Assembly: GCA_037126765.1 (NCBI GenBank)
Contig: JBBCBC010000001.1
Location: forward strand, 24,970,804 to 25,034,803
Direction of reading: 5' to 3'
DNA: 64,000 nt
From: Stenogyne calaminthoides
Taxonomy: Eukaryota > Streptophyta > Magnoliopsida > Lamiales > Lamiaceae
The translations under genes and the position numbers were made by a program. The notes under the pieces are model-generated. The model made no database searches, had not been told where the DNA came from, and saw only the letters and a program-made list of their open reading frames with translations. Of the stretch, positions 36,777-47,892 are shown in pieces; position 1 is the stretch's first letter; each line of letters starts with the position of its first letter.

Positions 36777-37500
36777 TGTAACCATAATAATCGGCCAACA
36801 GCCACATGGAAAATGACGATGACGTGGTAAATGGTGATGATGTGGCGGCTAAAACCGAGTTTTGCTGAAGAGTATGAGATGTCGAGGGCGATGACCCTCA
36901 GCAGGCGACTTTGCGAAAATAAAAAGATCATCGACTCACTCACCTTAACGGTGACCTCCCTAGAGGAGGGTCGCAGATGGTCGGAAAAAAGAATAGGGAC
37001 CCGGTTAGTTTCGCGACCTCCCGAGGTCGCCCCCCAAGTAAACCAAAAGGTTTACGGCATCCATATATCGAAGATAAGCAAGATTCAGATGTTAGATTAT
37101 GGAAAGAGATCTTTACACATCTATTGAAGATCCGGACGAAGATTTAGTGTATCTTGTATTTCCACTTCGTTTAGAAGGCCCATTAATAAATAAGGCCACA
37201 ATAGGGTTTTAAATCTTTGTCTAAATTTTCAGAAACATTTATTGTTATAAATAGGGGACAAACCCCAAAAAAAAAAGACACACGAAAATACATAGGAAAA
37301 TCATAAATAACATATCCTGGCTTGGTATGCCCCCGGGAGCAATAAAATAAAAAGTCCATCAACCAGCCTTAACTGGAGGACGAAGCCCCGGTCAACAAAC
37401 TCGATTTTTTCTCTCGTTTTCTATTATTCATTCATGATTCATATATATTCTTTGTTTGTGACATAAAGGCGTAAAATCTGAGGTCGTATATTCTGCGATT
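36777..37500 (+). repeat. 5' LTR of the non-coding LTR element (right end uncertain)
   Basis: The first roughly 280 bp match 42647-42920 plus 47863-47892 of the 3' copy, through 'gcgacctcccgaggtcgccc' to 'ggcatcc'. Beyond that the 3' copy is lost, so the LTR end cannot be fixed. I saw no standard primer-binding site downstream. Confidence 0.6.
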
Positions 37501-37859
37501 AAATTAACAAACAAAAAATATGTGGGAAACATCTAACAAATTTTCATTGAATGTTTGTTAGGACCAAAAAACAAAGGATCAAAACGATAACACTCACTGT
37601 TCATCGTTCATCGATAATCAAAAAACTAAATCTGGATTAAACACTCACTGTTCATCCAAAATTCATATCAACAGTCCAACAATCATATGTGATTTCGAAT
37701 TACAAATCCATCTACACTCATAGGCCATCATCGTCTAACATTCATCTGCCAAAAATTAAAAATAAAAATTCCCAAAAACCTTTCTACAGCCACATCTTAC
37801 GGGTTGAAGCAAGAAGATCAGAAATTGATTAAAACAGTAACTAAAACTCCATTCAATTC

Positions 37860-38560
37860 CAGGTTTCCGGTTTAGGAGCGATCGACTCGCCATCGTTTTC
37901 CCTTGCCGCAACTGCCGGCAAGTTCAAGGTCATCGGCGGCCGCAGCATGCTACACCCTTTAGTAACGCAGTCGACTCCTCAAAGTGCATCGCCATTTGAG
38001 GCTGCTGGACCAGAAACCACCACCGCCTCGCAGAACTGCTCGGCGAGGGCCAAGGTCAGAGGCCCATCGCCTCGTCACTCTCACCGCACCACCGCAACTC
38101 GCCACTGTTGTCACCCTTCACCGCTTGAAATCACACCACCAGGCCTTCCGGTGCCGTTGACGATGGCGCTTAAAGGAGGTCACCTTGTTTCACTGCATAC
38201 GGGAAGGAAGAGGCGCAAATTGGGGGCACGAATTACGCGGTCTCAACGAGTTGGAGGAGGATGCGCGTGAATTTGGCAAAGCGCGCGATTTTCGGCCTGT
38301 GTGCGGATTTTGCGGAGATGGGGCGGCAAAATTCTCAGAAAATCATATGAAGAAGAAGGAAAGTGAATCTGCTAGAGCCGATCGATTTCTTATTCTCCAG
38401 GAAAGTGGATTCATTTATATTAGGCCAAGTTGCTTTGAAGTGTCTTTGGGAAAATCCTTTGGGCCCATGATTTTCTTTGAGGGAAACTTTGGGCTCAAAT
38501 TTCTTGGATGTGTTTTTGGGCTAAAAATAGTATTTTCTGGCCCAACTGAAAAATAAAATA
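37860..38560 (+). other. GC-rich patch with an open frame, unidentified
   Basis: GC-rich DNA within the AT-rich LTR element. Frames at 37947-38270 and 38185-38556 overlap and show no recognised domain. It may be a captured host exon or leader DNA; composition is the only evidence. Confidence 0.3.
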
Positions 38561-40214
38561 AAAATAAATAAAAAAAATATATATATATATATTATATACA
38601 TATATTCATGTTTAATACTATCCCAATTTTCATGTAAATAACTTGATATATAACGGGTTATTCATTTTTTGCGAGGAAAAATATTAAAATAATTGACACT
38701 TTCAAAAAAGAAAATTGATTGCATTTTTAGAACAATTTAATTCTAAATTAAGCGCTTTAAGCCTAAATGTTCTTTTTTGTTTTTCAACTTCAAAGAATCT
38801 ACTTCGAAATTTGTCATTTTCGCTTTAAATATTTATAGAATATTTTTCCTATCGCATCGAGTTTCTATTTTATTTACTTCATTTTAATATATGTTATAGT
38901 GTTCATGCTTTCACATATATTAAAAGGTGGGGGCATATATGCTCGTATCTCGAGCTATTCGAGTTAATTTCAGAACACTAGTTGACCTTAAGAGATCAAT
39001 CTAGCCTGTCTAAATTTGGAGGGTTATTTAAAACAAACTCCAAATCCTTACTAATAACATAAACCCTAGGAAGGGACTATCACAAAATTCATCTACGAGC
39101 ACTCAAAAGTATCACACAGATGAAACAGACTTATAATCCGACTTCAAACTTACATCGCGTCAAACAATTAAGGAAAATACTCAAATTCATAAAGTTGCGG
39201 TCTCAAACCAGAAGACCTGACAATGTCAAAATTACGAAGTCACAGTCTTAAACAAACAAGACCCGACGACCTCAAATTAACAAGGTCACACTTCCAAAAA
39301 AAATGACCAAAACTTAAAGGCCAAAAAATGAAACCCAAGCGACAAATCAAATCAAACCAAAAGGCAATCAAGTCGCAATTTAAGTAAGACGACAAATAAA
39401 CCCTTCAAATCACAAGTCAAAGAGATCAGTTGTAACCTCAATAAAACGACCTCGAAAAATAACCTTTTCGTATCAAACAAATATCTCAATCCAAAAGTTG
39501 CGATTTTCATTAGGTTGAAACACTTTGTTTAAAGTCACATTTTGGAATATCCTCCAACTCACATCGTAGCCATGACTTTCAAATCTCAAATCTCTCAGGT
39601 CGATGAGGTCGGCCCTAAACAAATTTCGATTCATGTCATGACTTCATAAGGCGACAAAAAGAACAAGTTCATTTAAATCGCAATGTCAATAAGGCGATAA
39701 GAACATAACTTCGATTCATAGTCCTCACGAAAGTTATTCAAGTCATTTGCAAACGGTCATGAAACTTATTATAAATCTACACGATCCGAAATATTTATAA
39801 ACCTATGTGCCAATATTCTTTCACATTCTTGAAACAACAAATCGCTCTGATACAGACGATCTAAATAAACGAAAATCAAGTCTCGATCTTCGGGCAAAAC
39901 CCTAGTGATCCCAAACTTTTGCACATCCATTAAAGATGTTTTTAAACAGATATCAAAACCCGATCCTGGGGGCAAAACCCCAAAAATCTCCAAGGTTGTT
40001 TTATACCACAAAAATCGAAAAAGATCTTGTTAATGATCTCAAAATTCAAGTCTCCTTTCCAACACTGATAAAAATCAGTTTTACAAAAAAATATCAGAAA
40101 CATTTTCTGACCTCGTAATAACATATTTACAAAATTTTCAAGAGTCTTTAAACCTAAATCTCTCCCTCCCAAAGAATTCCCTCAAATGGTCAAACAAACC
40201 ATGGCATTCCACCT
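38561..40214. other. AT-rich interior of the non-coding LTR element
   Basis: Contains an (AT)n run near 38,576-38,592, then AT-rich DNA with loose repeats of 'cctcaa', 'aaggtcac' and 'ggcgaca' types. No gene is supported; short frames on either strand look random. Confidence 0.5.
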
Positions 40215-40800
40215 TCTACGGCGATGATTTTATCCGCCTTTATGTAATCGTCGACACCTTGTTATCCTCGTGGTTATTCGGCATTCCGCGACTTCTCTGG
40301 CGATGACTTTGTCCGCCTATACGGCATCGACCTGCCCGTCTCCTCGGCGATTGGCATTTCCGCCTTCTCGGCGATGACTTTGTCCGCTTATACGACATCG
40401 ACCTGCCCGCCTCCTCGGCGCTGGCATTCCGCCTTCTCGGCGATGACTTTGTCACTTTATCTGGCGTCGACCTTCCGCCTCTTGTTAAATTCAAGCCCGG
40501 CATCCTGACCTTCTTCTTCTGACTTTGTCGCCTTCATTAATCATTCGTCGACACCCCGCCTCCTCCGGCGATGGCATTTCCGCCTTCGGCGATGACTTTG
40601 TCACCTATATGGGGATAGATCACTTCGACACCGCCTCTTCAAACACAAGCCCGGTTCTCCGCCTTCTTTAGCGATGATTTTGTCGCTTTCATTAGCGTCG
40701 ACACGAAGGTTCAATGCCGCCTCCTCGGCCGACATTCTTATTGATTTCTTGGCGGCGATTTTATCGCCTTCATTGGCGACGACACCGCCCTCTCTTGACT
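40215..40800 (+). repeat. GC-rich tandem array, period about 70 bp
   Basis: The core 'ggcgatgactttgtccgc' recurs at about 40,300, 40,371 and 40,440, with more diverged copies near 40,220, 40,580 and 40,672. 'gcatcgacctgcccg' and 'cctcctcggcg' lie between the cores. The array stands out from the AT-rich surroundings. Confidence 0.85.
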
Positions 40801-41217
40801 TCCAATGACTTTAAAAAATACCCAACCCTATTTCGGCGAGATTCACTTATTTTATCAATCATAAGCCAATACAAGCCAAATAAAATGTTATCTTTCTTTT
40901 CAAAATTCCTATGTGTTTAAACCGAAGGAGGTCGCATGAATAAACATCAACCCCCGAGGCGACTTTAAAAGGTCCAAACATCTTGGCGGCCGATCGAAAC
41001 CACCCTAAACAAGGTCTTGTCCTCCCCGACTTTGTAGACGACTAAGCAAAATTCATAAATAAGCCGCATCTAAATAAGACTGCAAAAACACATGCAATTC
41101 TAAAGTCGCTTAAGGAAATCAAGTCGGCACAATAAAGGAAGGAAAAAGAAACGATTTTCATTAATAACAGAAGGCCTGAAGGCTAAGAACATAAAGTCTC
41201 AAACTGCTCGGCCAGAA

Positions 41218-42290
41218 ATGGTCATCGACGAGCGCAAACAAGACTCATGCAAAGAAGTTCAAGTCAAAGTCGAGCACAGAAAAGACTCGCACAAAGAGAT
41301 TCAACTCAAAGTGCGAGCACAAACAAGACTCGTACAAAGAGGCTCACCTCAAAGTACGAGCATAGAAAAGACTCGCACAAAGAGATTCAACTCAAAGTGC
41401 TAGCACAAACAAGACTCGTACAAAGAGACTCATCTCAAAAAATACGAAAGCCGCTTTAAAAAACTCGCACAAAGAGATTCAACTCAAAGTCACGAAAGCA
41501 CAAACAAGACTCATATAAAGAGGCTCACCTCAAAGTAAAAAGGTTCTACGAATCAAGATGTAAAAATACTCGCCAAAGAGATTCAACTCAAAGTGCGAAA
41601 AAGTGACGTAAAAGACTCGCACAAAAGAGATTCAACTCAAAGTGCGAAAGACAAAAAGAAGACTTCATAAAAGAGGCTCACCTCAAAGTACTCAAGAAAT
41701 GGATAAAAAGAAAGACTTTGATTATTATACAAAGAGATTCAACTCAAAGTGTGGAACTTTGCGAGCCAAAAACAAGACTTCAGAACGGCAAAGAGGCTCA
41801 CCTCAAAGCACGAATAAAAAAGACCGTAAAAAGACTCAAGTTAAAGTTTTTACAAAGAGATTCAACTCAAAGTGCAAGCCAAAAAAAGACTATTGTGGCA
41901 CAAGAGATTCAACTCAAAGTTTTGAAAGATTTGAATTAAAAGCTGTTAAAGAAAATTCAAGTCGCACAAAGAGATTCAACTCAAAGTGCGAGCACAAACA
42001 AGACTCCTACAAAGAGGCTCACCTCAAAGTACGAGCACATAAAAGACTCGCACAAAGAGATTCACCTCAAAGTACAAGCACAAACAAGACTCGTACAAAG
42101 AGGCTCACCTCAAAAAAACTATATTATTTTCGACCTGAAAAAAAAGACTTGCACAAAGAGATTCAACTCAAAGTGCGAAAGCCTGAAAAAGACTTCGCAC
42201 AAAGAGATTCAACTCAAAGTCGAGCATAGAAAAAACTTCGCAAAAGAGATTCAACTCAAAGTCACGAAAGAACAAAAGACTCGCCTGCCT
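41218..42290 (+). repeat. Tandem array with 43-bp monomers in an 86-bp higher-order unit
   Basis: Two alternating monomers: 'acaaagagattcaactcaaa' and 'acaaagaggctcacctcaaa', each followed by a 'gtgcgagcac' or 'gtacgagcat' segment and 'aagactcg'. In the best-preserved parts the spacing is 43 bp and the alternation gives an 86-bp unit. As 43 is not a multiple of 3, the repeated peptide strings in several frames are not real proteins. Confidence 0.9.
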
Positions 42291-42939
42291 GAGAGATTCA
42301 CCTCCTCATTTAGAGTCAACATCTGGCTTTTTACTCTCGACCAGCCCAAACCTCTCGACGAGCTCAATCTCGAGAGATAACCATCTCGGATGAATAACCC
42401 CATGCTCCCCAAAATCATGAGGAAAGAATCGAGCCCGCTAAAACACACCTAAGTCTGAAGTTGAAGATCCAAACTTGATACCAGAAGCATTATCATCAAA
42501 GTGTGAACAATCAAGACCTCATGAAGGCATTTATACATGGGGGCAAAGAATGCAACCCCAAGGGCTAAAATCAGATAAGTTTTATTTAAGCAAAGAACAA
42601 GACCGACCTCCGAACAAAGTCGAAGTCCGCTCTTGGGGGCAATTGTTGTAACCATAATAATCGGCCAACAACCACATATCAAATGATGATGACGTGGAAA
42701 ATGGTGATGACGTGGCGGCTAGAACGAGTTCTGCTGAAGAGTATGAGATGCCAAGGACGGCCCTCAATAGGCGACACAGTGACAGTGAAAGAAGATCAAG
42801 CACTAAATAAACGAAAACGGCCTCCTCGAGACAATCAAAACCGAAAGAAGTCAGAGCGGCAGTCGAAAAAAAAAGAATAAAAAAAGGCCAGGGACCAGTT
42901 AATTTGGGCGACCTCCCAAACACTACAAAAAAATTGCTT

Positions 42940-43375
42940 TTAGTGGCAAATTTTATTGTCGCTATATACTTGAATTTTGTCACTGAAAATAGTTAGTGAC
43001 AATATTGGAGGTTGTCACTAGGTTGTGACTATAAATAGTGTCACTATAAGGTTAGTGACGAAAATGTCTTAATCGTCACTATAAATCATATTTTTAGTCA
43101 AGTTCATATTTTGTCACTAAAGCTTTTGTTATAGTCACATATCTTTTTTGTCACTATTACTCAATGTTGTAGTCACATATCCTTTTTGTCACTGTTACTC
43201 AATGTTTTAGTCACATATTTTTATTGTCACTATTATTCAATGGTTTAGTCACTTATTGTTGTCGTCACTGTTACTTAATGTTTTAGTCATATATTTTTAT
43301 CGTCACCATTACTCAATGATTTAGTCACATATCCTTTTTGTCACTATTTTGTGAAAAAAAACATTTAACTATAAC
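42940..43375. repeat. Left subterminal repeats of the CACTA element
   Basis: Units of 'tttagtcacatat', 'ttttgtcactattactca' and 'atg' recur about every 36-40 bp. Subterminal repeats bind the transposase in En/Spm elements; that role here is inferred. Confidence 0.8.
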
Positions 43376-43676
43376 CACTAATTTGGTGTCGTTAAAGCCT
43401 AAATATGTTGCGATAATATTAATTATTGTATCAATATTTTAAATAAAATTTAATAAATATAACTTGGTTTAATTATAGTGAGTAGGCGACAACATTTTAC
43501 TCGAATTTCATACGAAAATCATTAAACAACAATGTCATTTACATGGACAAAGATATAAAATTGGGTAATAATTGCCCAAACTCCTTCTAAATAATCTACA
43601 CAGTGATGAACTTAATGGTACATACAAAAATTCCAACAACATAGAGAGAATACATTTATACTCCTCATCAAGCATA

Positions 43677-44016
43677 TTAGGCTTTGCATTTTCCAGACTG
43701 CAGACATTTAATTCTTTGTTATACCTTGAAGTTGCTTCTTTTTGTTGTTCTGTTTTTCTTCTAAATCTTGAAGAGTAGAATCTGGACATTTCAAATCGGC
43801 AGAGATGTAATCAATACACTTTCGAATATTTGCATTGGCTTAGCCAAATCCTGTTTTATAAGTACTGAACCAATAAACTTGTACACATTTGCATCCTCAT
43901 TCAACAAATCCACTTCTTTGAAGAAATTCTTCGAGATATCGTACTGAAGTTTTGTGAGATCATTGCCTTTGTTCTCTAGATCACTCTGAAGCTCTTTTAT
44001 AGCCTCGCGTTTCTGG
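43677..44016 (-). pseudogene. PFD6: Captured prefoldin subunit 6 gene fragment
   Basis: On the minus strand the sequence reads AIKELQSDLENKGNDLTKLQ, then EVDLLNEDANVYKFIGSVLI and KQDLA, then in a shifted frame NANIRKCIDYISADLK and STLQDLEEKQNNKKKQLQ. These are in order the conserved segments of prefoldin subunit 6, part of the six-subunit chaperone that hands actin and tubulin to the cytosolic chaperonin. About 20 residues between the first two blocks are missing and a frameshift follows KQDLA. A short intron-like stretch (GTATAAC to CTGCAG) separates the last block from SGKCKA and a TAA stop. It is a non-functional copy inside the CACTA element. Confidence 0.85.
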
Positions 44017-45068
44017 TTATATTTATTACTTTAATTTACCTTCGGACTTCGACCGCCCTATTTTACAACAATGAAACTGCATAAAAAACATGAATACATA
44101 AATCAGTTACAGATCATTAGAAGAATTAACATATGCTAACGAGAAACTAGAAGAGTTTATCAAAATTGAAACCATAAAGTACATAGCAGAACTATGAAAA
44201 CACAAAATTGAAATGACTGGACAAAATCTGTCCAAATAATCTAATCAAAAGTTCAGTGAGAGACCGAATAAATATCTTCATGTCAAGGCTGATTACCGCT
44301 AAAAAAGAGGGAATTGATTAAAATTATGGAGGGAATCGAAAAATAAAAAGAGAGACGTGGAGAGTGGAGTGGAAAGTGGGAAGACGGTTTCGTTTTGCTA
44401 TATGTTCTTTTTGTTTTTTTTGAATCGAACCCTATATGTTCTTATTCTTATATTTTGTGTAAATATAATTATGTTTATCTATACCACCACTGACCATTAA
44501 TATTTATAGAATATTTTTTATTAAAGAGTAAAGGCGTAAAGCCGTAGGAAAAAGTCAAAATGTTGTACATAGTTCCTATTTTATTAATAGATGATTAAAT
44601 TTAAATTTAATATGAAAGTTTATGTCATTTTAAGATTAGTTTCTATTAAACATTACATCTTTAAATATATTTTAATCCTTATTTATTGCAACCGTCTTTA
44701 CAGTATCTACAATTTATGTGTTATGATTATCTTTTATGTTATTCTCCTTTCATATATAATCTTTTAATCTATATAATATTTTTAAATTATATTATATTAG
44801 AGATTACATATTATAGATAAGTTGTTCGTATTTTACGCTATATATAAGACTTGATTTTCTTCAAGTTGTTTTAAATTAGTTAGAAATTGGTAAAATAAAA
44901 GTTAATTGGGTTAAACATTACTCAAAATGAAATCTATGCATATAGATTTTCCTAAACGAATATTATACATATAATATATTTTCCTTACTTGTTTCTACTT
45001 TTAATTAAAGAAAAGTTGGTAGATATTTTATAATATTTTATCAAAGAGTGGGTCTCATGTACACTCAG

Positions 45069-45150
45069 GTGCACCGTGCATTCATAATACATTTTAGAAT
45101 CGTGTGACTTGTTATACTGAAAAGTGCAACTTATTTACACTGAACCAGAT
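45069..45150. mobile_element. Hairpin MITE, family A, partial copy
   Basis: The left arm 'ggtgcaccgtgcattcataa' and 'ttttagaatcgtgtgacttg' match family A, but the right half is missing; a family B element begins where it stops. Confidence 0.6.
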
Positions 45151-45312
45151 CTATACATGAACTCTATCAGTGTTATGCACAAAAAATATTATTGTTTAGA
45201 AAATATACTTTTTGTGTGTAACATTGATAGTTTTTATGCATAACAGTGTCAGACTTTGTACATAACAGTGATATTAAAATAATAGAGTTCATTGTGAACT
45301 CGGTTCACACAA
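45142..45312. mobile_element. Hairpin MITE, family B, copy 2
   Basis: Left end 'gaaccagatctatacatgaa' and right end 'ttcattgtgaactcggttca' are inverted, and the interior carries 'tatcagtgttatgcacaaaa' and 'tttttatgcataacagtg'. Related to 11332-11550. Confidence 0.65.
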
Positions 45313-45405
45313 TTTGTCAATTTAGTTTGGTATTAGAATAAGAATATTAACTATCAATTTGGAGTGAGTCATATTGCATTTTAGAACCATACAACTTGTT
45401 AGAAC

Positions 45406-45590
45406 TGTGCACTCATATTGCATTTTAGAACCATGCAACTTGTTATAATGAAAGATGCAACCTATTTACACTGAATCGTGCAACTATTTTTTCATATTAA
45501 TAGTTGCACGGTTCAATGTAAACAAGTTGCATCTTTCAGTATAACAAGTTGCATGGTTCTAAAATGCACTATGAGTGCGCACGATGCATC
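45406..45590. mobile_element. Hairpin MITE, family A, copy 4 (near-perfect fold)
   Basis: Left arm 'gcattttagaaccatgcaac' and right arm 'gttgcatggttctaaaatgc' are perfect inverted complements, and inner arms 'gaatcgtgcaac' and 'gttgcacggttc' nearly so. A partial extra left arm lies just before it (45368-45400). Confidence 0.8.
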
Positions 45591-45735
45591 TAGATGCATA
45601 CAAGACTTAGTAATCAATTTGATATTAGGTTTGCATATTAAGAATCAGCTAGTATTTGAATTCGAATATTTCGTTGGAAACGAAGCCTTCGTTACCTTTC
45701 AATATATAAAAAAAAAAGAGCAACACTCCGAAAAC

Positions 45736-45872
45736 CAAGTCTATACATGAATTATATCATTGTTGTGTATAAAAATTATTACTGTTTAAAAAAAAAATTG
45801 AACAATGATAATTCTTTTACATTACAGTGATAGTTCTTTTACATTACAGTGATAATTTTTATAAAATACTTG
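45736..45872. mobile_element. Hairpin MITE, family B, partial copy 3
   Basis: 'ccaagtctatacatgaatta' at the left and repeated 'ttttacattacagtgat' strings at the right resemble family B, but the terminal GGTTCACACA arm is not seen. Confidence 0.5.
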
Positions 45873-46989
45873 AAAAATTAATGTATTTGTTTTGTAAATT
45901 TAAAATTAAAATTTTTGTATTCGAAAATACCTTAAAATTATAAAATAAATTATCCTAATGGACCTTAAAGAGTTTGTAAATTAATAGTAATTCAAATTAT
46001 CTCTTATGTATTTTTATTTATTTGAATTTTTCCTTTTATGAAAAGATATTTTAAATCTTAAGAATATAATTTATGTTTAAACTTTAGGATATATTTTATG
46101 ATAAATAAGATATTTTTAAACCTCTAGGAATAATTTATGATAAATATAACAAATAATATGAATTTTATTGTGATTTAATGTTCGTTATGAATTTACATAT
46201 ATTTTTTACATGTCTCATATTACAAAATTTATATAATATAATTATCAACACTATCATACATCGCATGATGAGAGAATTTCTAATTTTATTGAAAACCTTG
46301 AATGTTAACTAAATTTACTTGATGAATCTATATTTTACATTGATTATGTGAAAATTGTTTAACGTATTTAAATGTTAAACAAGTTCCATGTTCTTTTGAT
46401 AATTATTATTAAGTTAATCAAATAAAATTATATTTTAATTTTTTTATATTTTAAAATATTAATTTGTGTCTTAAATACATATATATATCTACACATATAT
46501 ACACATATATGTATATATATAATAATAATTTCTGAATTTTTTATTTGATGTTCAGTACGTGTAACAGAATTAAGATAACAATTTTACTTATTTCACCTAA
46601 TTATTATAAGTTTTAAATAACTTCACAGTTTTTTTTTGGTAATTTTCAAATTAATTAAATAATTTTAGATAATTTTCAGTTCATCTTATATAATCTTAAT
46701 AAAAAAAAATTGATTTATCTTAATTGATATAATTTTTATTTGTTTAATTTTTTTTGTGATTAGATAATTATATTAATACATTATTTCTAAAAAAATATTT
46801 TATCATAAATATTTTAATTATCTTAAAATTATTAGATATTTTTATCTAATGTATTTTAATTCAAAATTTTTACAATTTCACATTGTATATTTATTTTTAG
46901 ATTAATTAAAAAAATTAAGAAATGGATATTTTTTTAACGTAAATTTTATGAATGTTTAAACTTTATGGATATTAATTTTTTTAATTTAT
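45873..46989. other. AT-rich interior of the CACTA element
   Basis: Very AT-rich DNA without gene-like frames. A short TATATATA/CACATATATACA stretch lies near 46,478-46,520. Confidence 0.55.
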
Positions 46990-47835
46990 ATTTTTAGTGA
47001 CAAATACTCAATTGAATATTGGCAATATATAAAGTTGTCGTTATTAAACACAGTTTATATTATTTTGTAACAAAATAAATTATTTTAACAATATGTGTAT
47101 ATTTAGTGATAAATATTCAGTTAAATAGTGACAATATATAAAATTGTCACTTGCTTCGTTATTTTGTAACAAATTAAACTGTTGTCACTATATGTGTGTT
47201 TTTAGTGACAAAATATTTCAGTTAAATAGTGACGATATATAACATTGTCACCAGTTATGTTATTCTGTAACATAACAAATTGTTATCACTATATGTGTGT
47301 TTTTTAGTGATAAATATTCAATTAAATAATGACAATATATAAAATTGTCACTAGCTTTGTTATTCTGTAACAAAACAAATTATTGTCACTATATGTGTGT
47401 TTTTAGTGACAAAATATTCAGTTAAATAGTGACGACATATAACATTGTCACCAATTATATTATTTTGTAACATAACAAATTGTTATCACTATATTTGTGT
47501 TTTTAGTGATAAATATTTTGTTAAATAGTGACAATATAAAAAATAGTCACTAGTCATGTTATTCTGTAACATAACAAATTGTTGTCACTATATGTGTGTT
47601 TTTAGTGACACATATTCAATTAAATATTGACAATATAGAAAATTGTCACTAGTTATGTTATTCTGTTACATAACAAATTAGTGTCACTATATGTGTGTTT
47701 TTAGTAACAAATAGTCAATTAAATATTGACAATTTAAAAAATTATCACTAGTTATGTTATTTTGTTACATAGCATATTATTGTCACTATATGTGTGTTTT
47801 TAGTGATAAATATTCATTTGTTACTATTTTTTTTG
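46990..47835. repeat. Right subterminal repeats of the CACTA element
   Basis: About eight units of roughly 100 bp, each with 'gtcactatatgtgtgttttt', 'agtgacaaatattca', 'gttaaatagtgacaatat' and 'gttattctgtaacataac'. Each is built from inverted TAGTGAC and GTCACTA motifs also used at the left end. Confidence 0.85.
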
Positions 47836-47862
47836 TCACTAAACATGTTTTTTTTTGTAGTG

Positions 47863-47892
47863 CGAGGTCGCCCCACGAGCAAGGTCGGCATC
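47863..47892 (+). repeat. Stub of the disrupted 3' LTR
   Basis: 'cgaggtcgcccc' and 'ggtcggcatc' match the 5' LTR at 37,023-37,062 ('cgaggtcgcccc' and 'ggcatcc'). The stub ends where the next LTR begins. Confidence 0.75.

Larger units (their letters stand above)
36777..42920 (+). mobile_element. Non-coding LTR element with tandem-repeat arrays, probably Ty3/Tat-like
   Basis: The 5' LTR starts near 36777 (TGTAACCATAATAATCGG) and its start recurs at 42644-42664, followed in both places by 'gatgacgtgg', 'ggtgatga' and 'gaagagtatgagatg'. A purine-rich 'cttgggggcaatt' precedes the second LTR. The interior has no recognisable gag or pol; it is AT-rich DNA, a GC-rich patch (37860-38330), and two arrays near the 3' LTR (40215-40800 and 41218-42290). 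Tandem arrays in the 3' untranslated region are known in Tat-lineage Ty3 elements, hence the tentative family. The 3' LTR is split by a CACTA transposon and resumes at 47863-47892. Confidence 0.65.
42921..47862. mobile_element. CACTA (En/Spm-type) non-autonomous transposon with a captured gene fragment
   Basis: The left end CACTACAAAAAAA and the right end TTTTTTTTGTAGTG are terminal inverted repeats of the CACTA superfamily. The ends are followed inward by subterminal repeats: 36-40 bp units with TAGTCACATAT on the left, and roughly 100-bp units with GTCACTATATGTGTG on the right. Flanks are consistent with insertion at a CGA site (right flank 'cga', left flank 'caa' plus one base, judged from the undisturbed LTR copy at 37,013-37,035). 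No transposase is visible. It carries a prefoldin subunit 6 fragment and four MITEs, and would depend on a transposase made elsewhere. Confidence 0.88.

Noticed and set aside
41218..42229. Possible repeat protein with RDSTQS/KRFNSK units
   Set aside because: The repeat unit is 43 bp, not a multiple of 3, so the same peptide appears in turn in all frames. It is a non-coding tandem array.
41218..42290. CRISPR-like array
   Set aside because: This is plant nuclear DNA, the spacers are themselves repeats, and there are no cas genes.
43535..43789. 84-residue minus-strand ORF within the CACTA element
   Set aside because: It is the wrong frame of the prefoldin fragment and its 3' flank. The family match is in the neighbouring frames.
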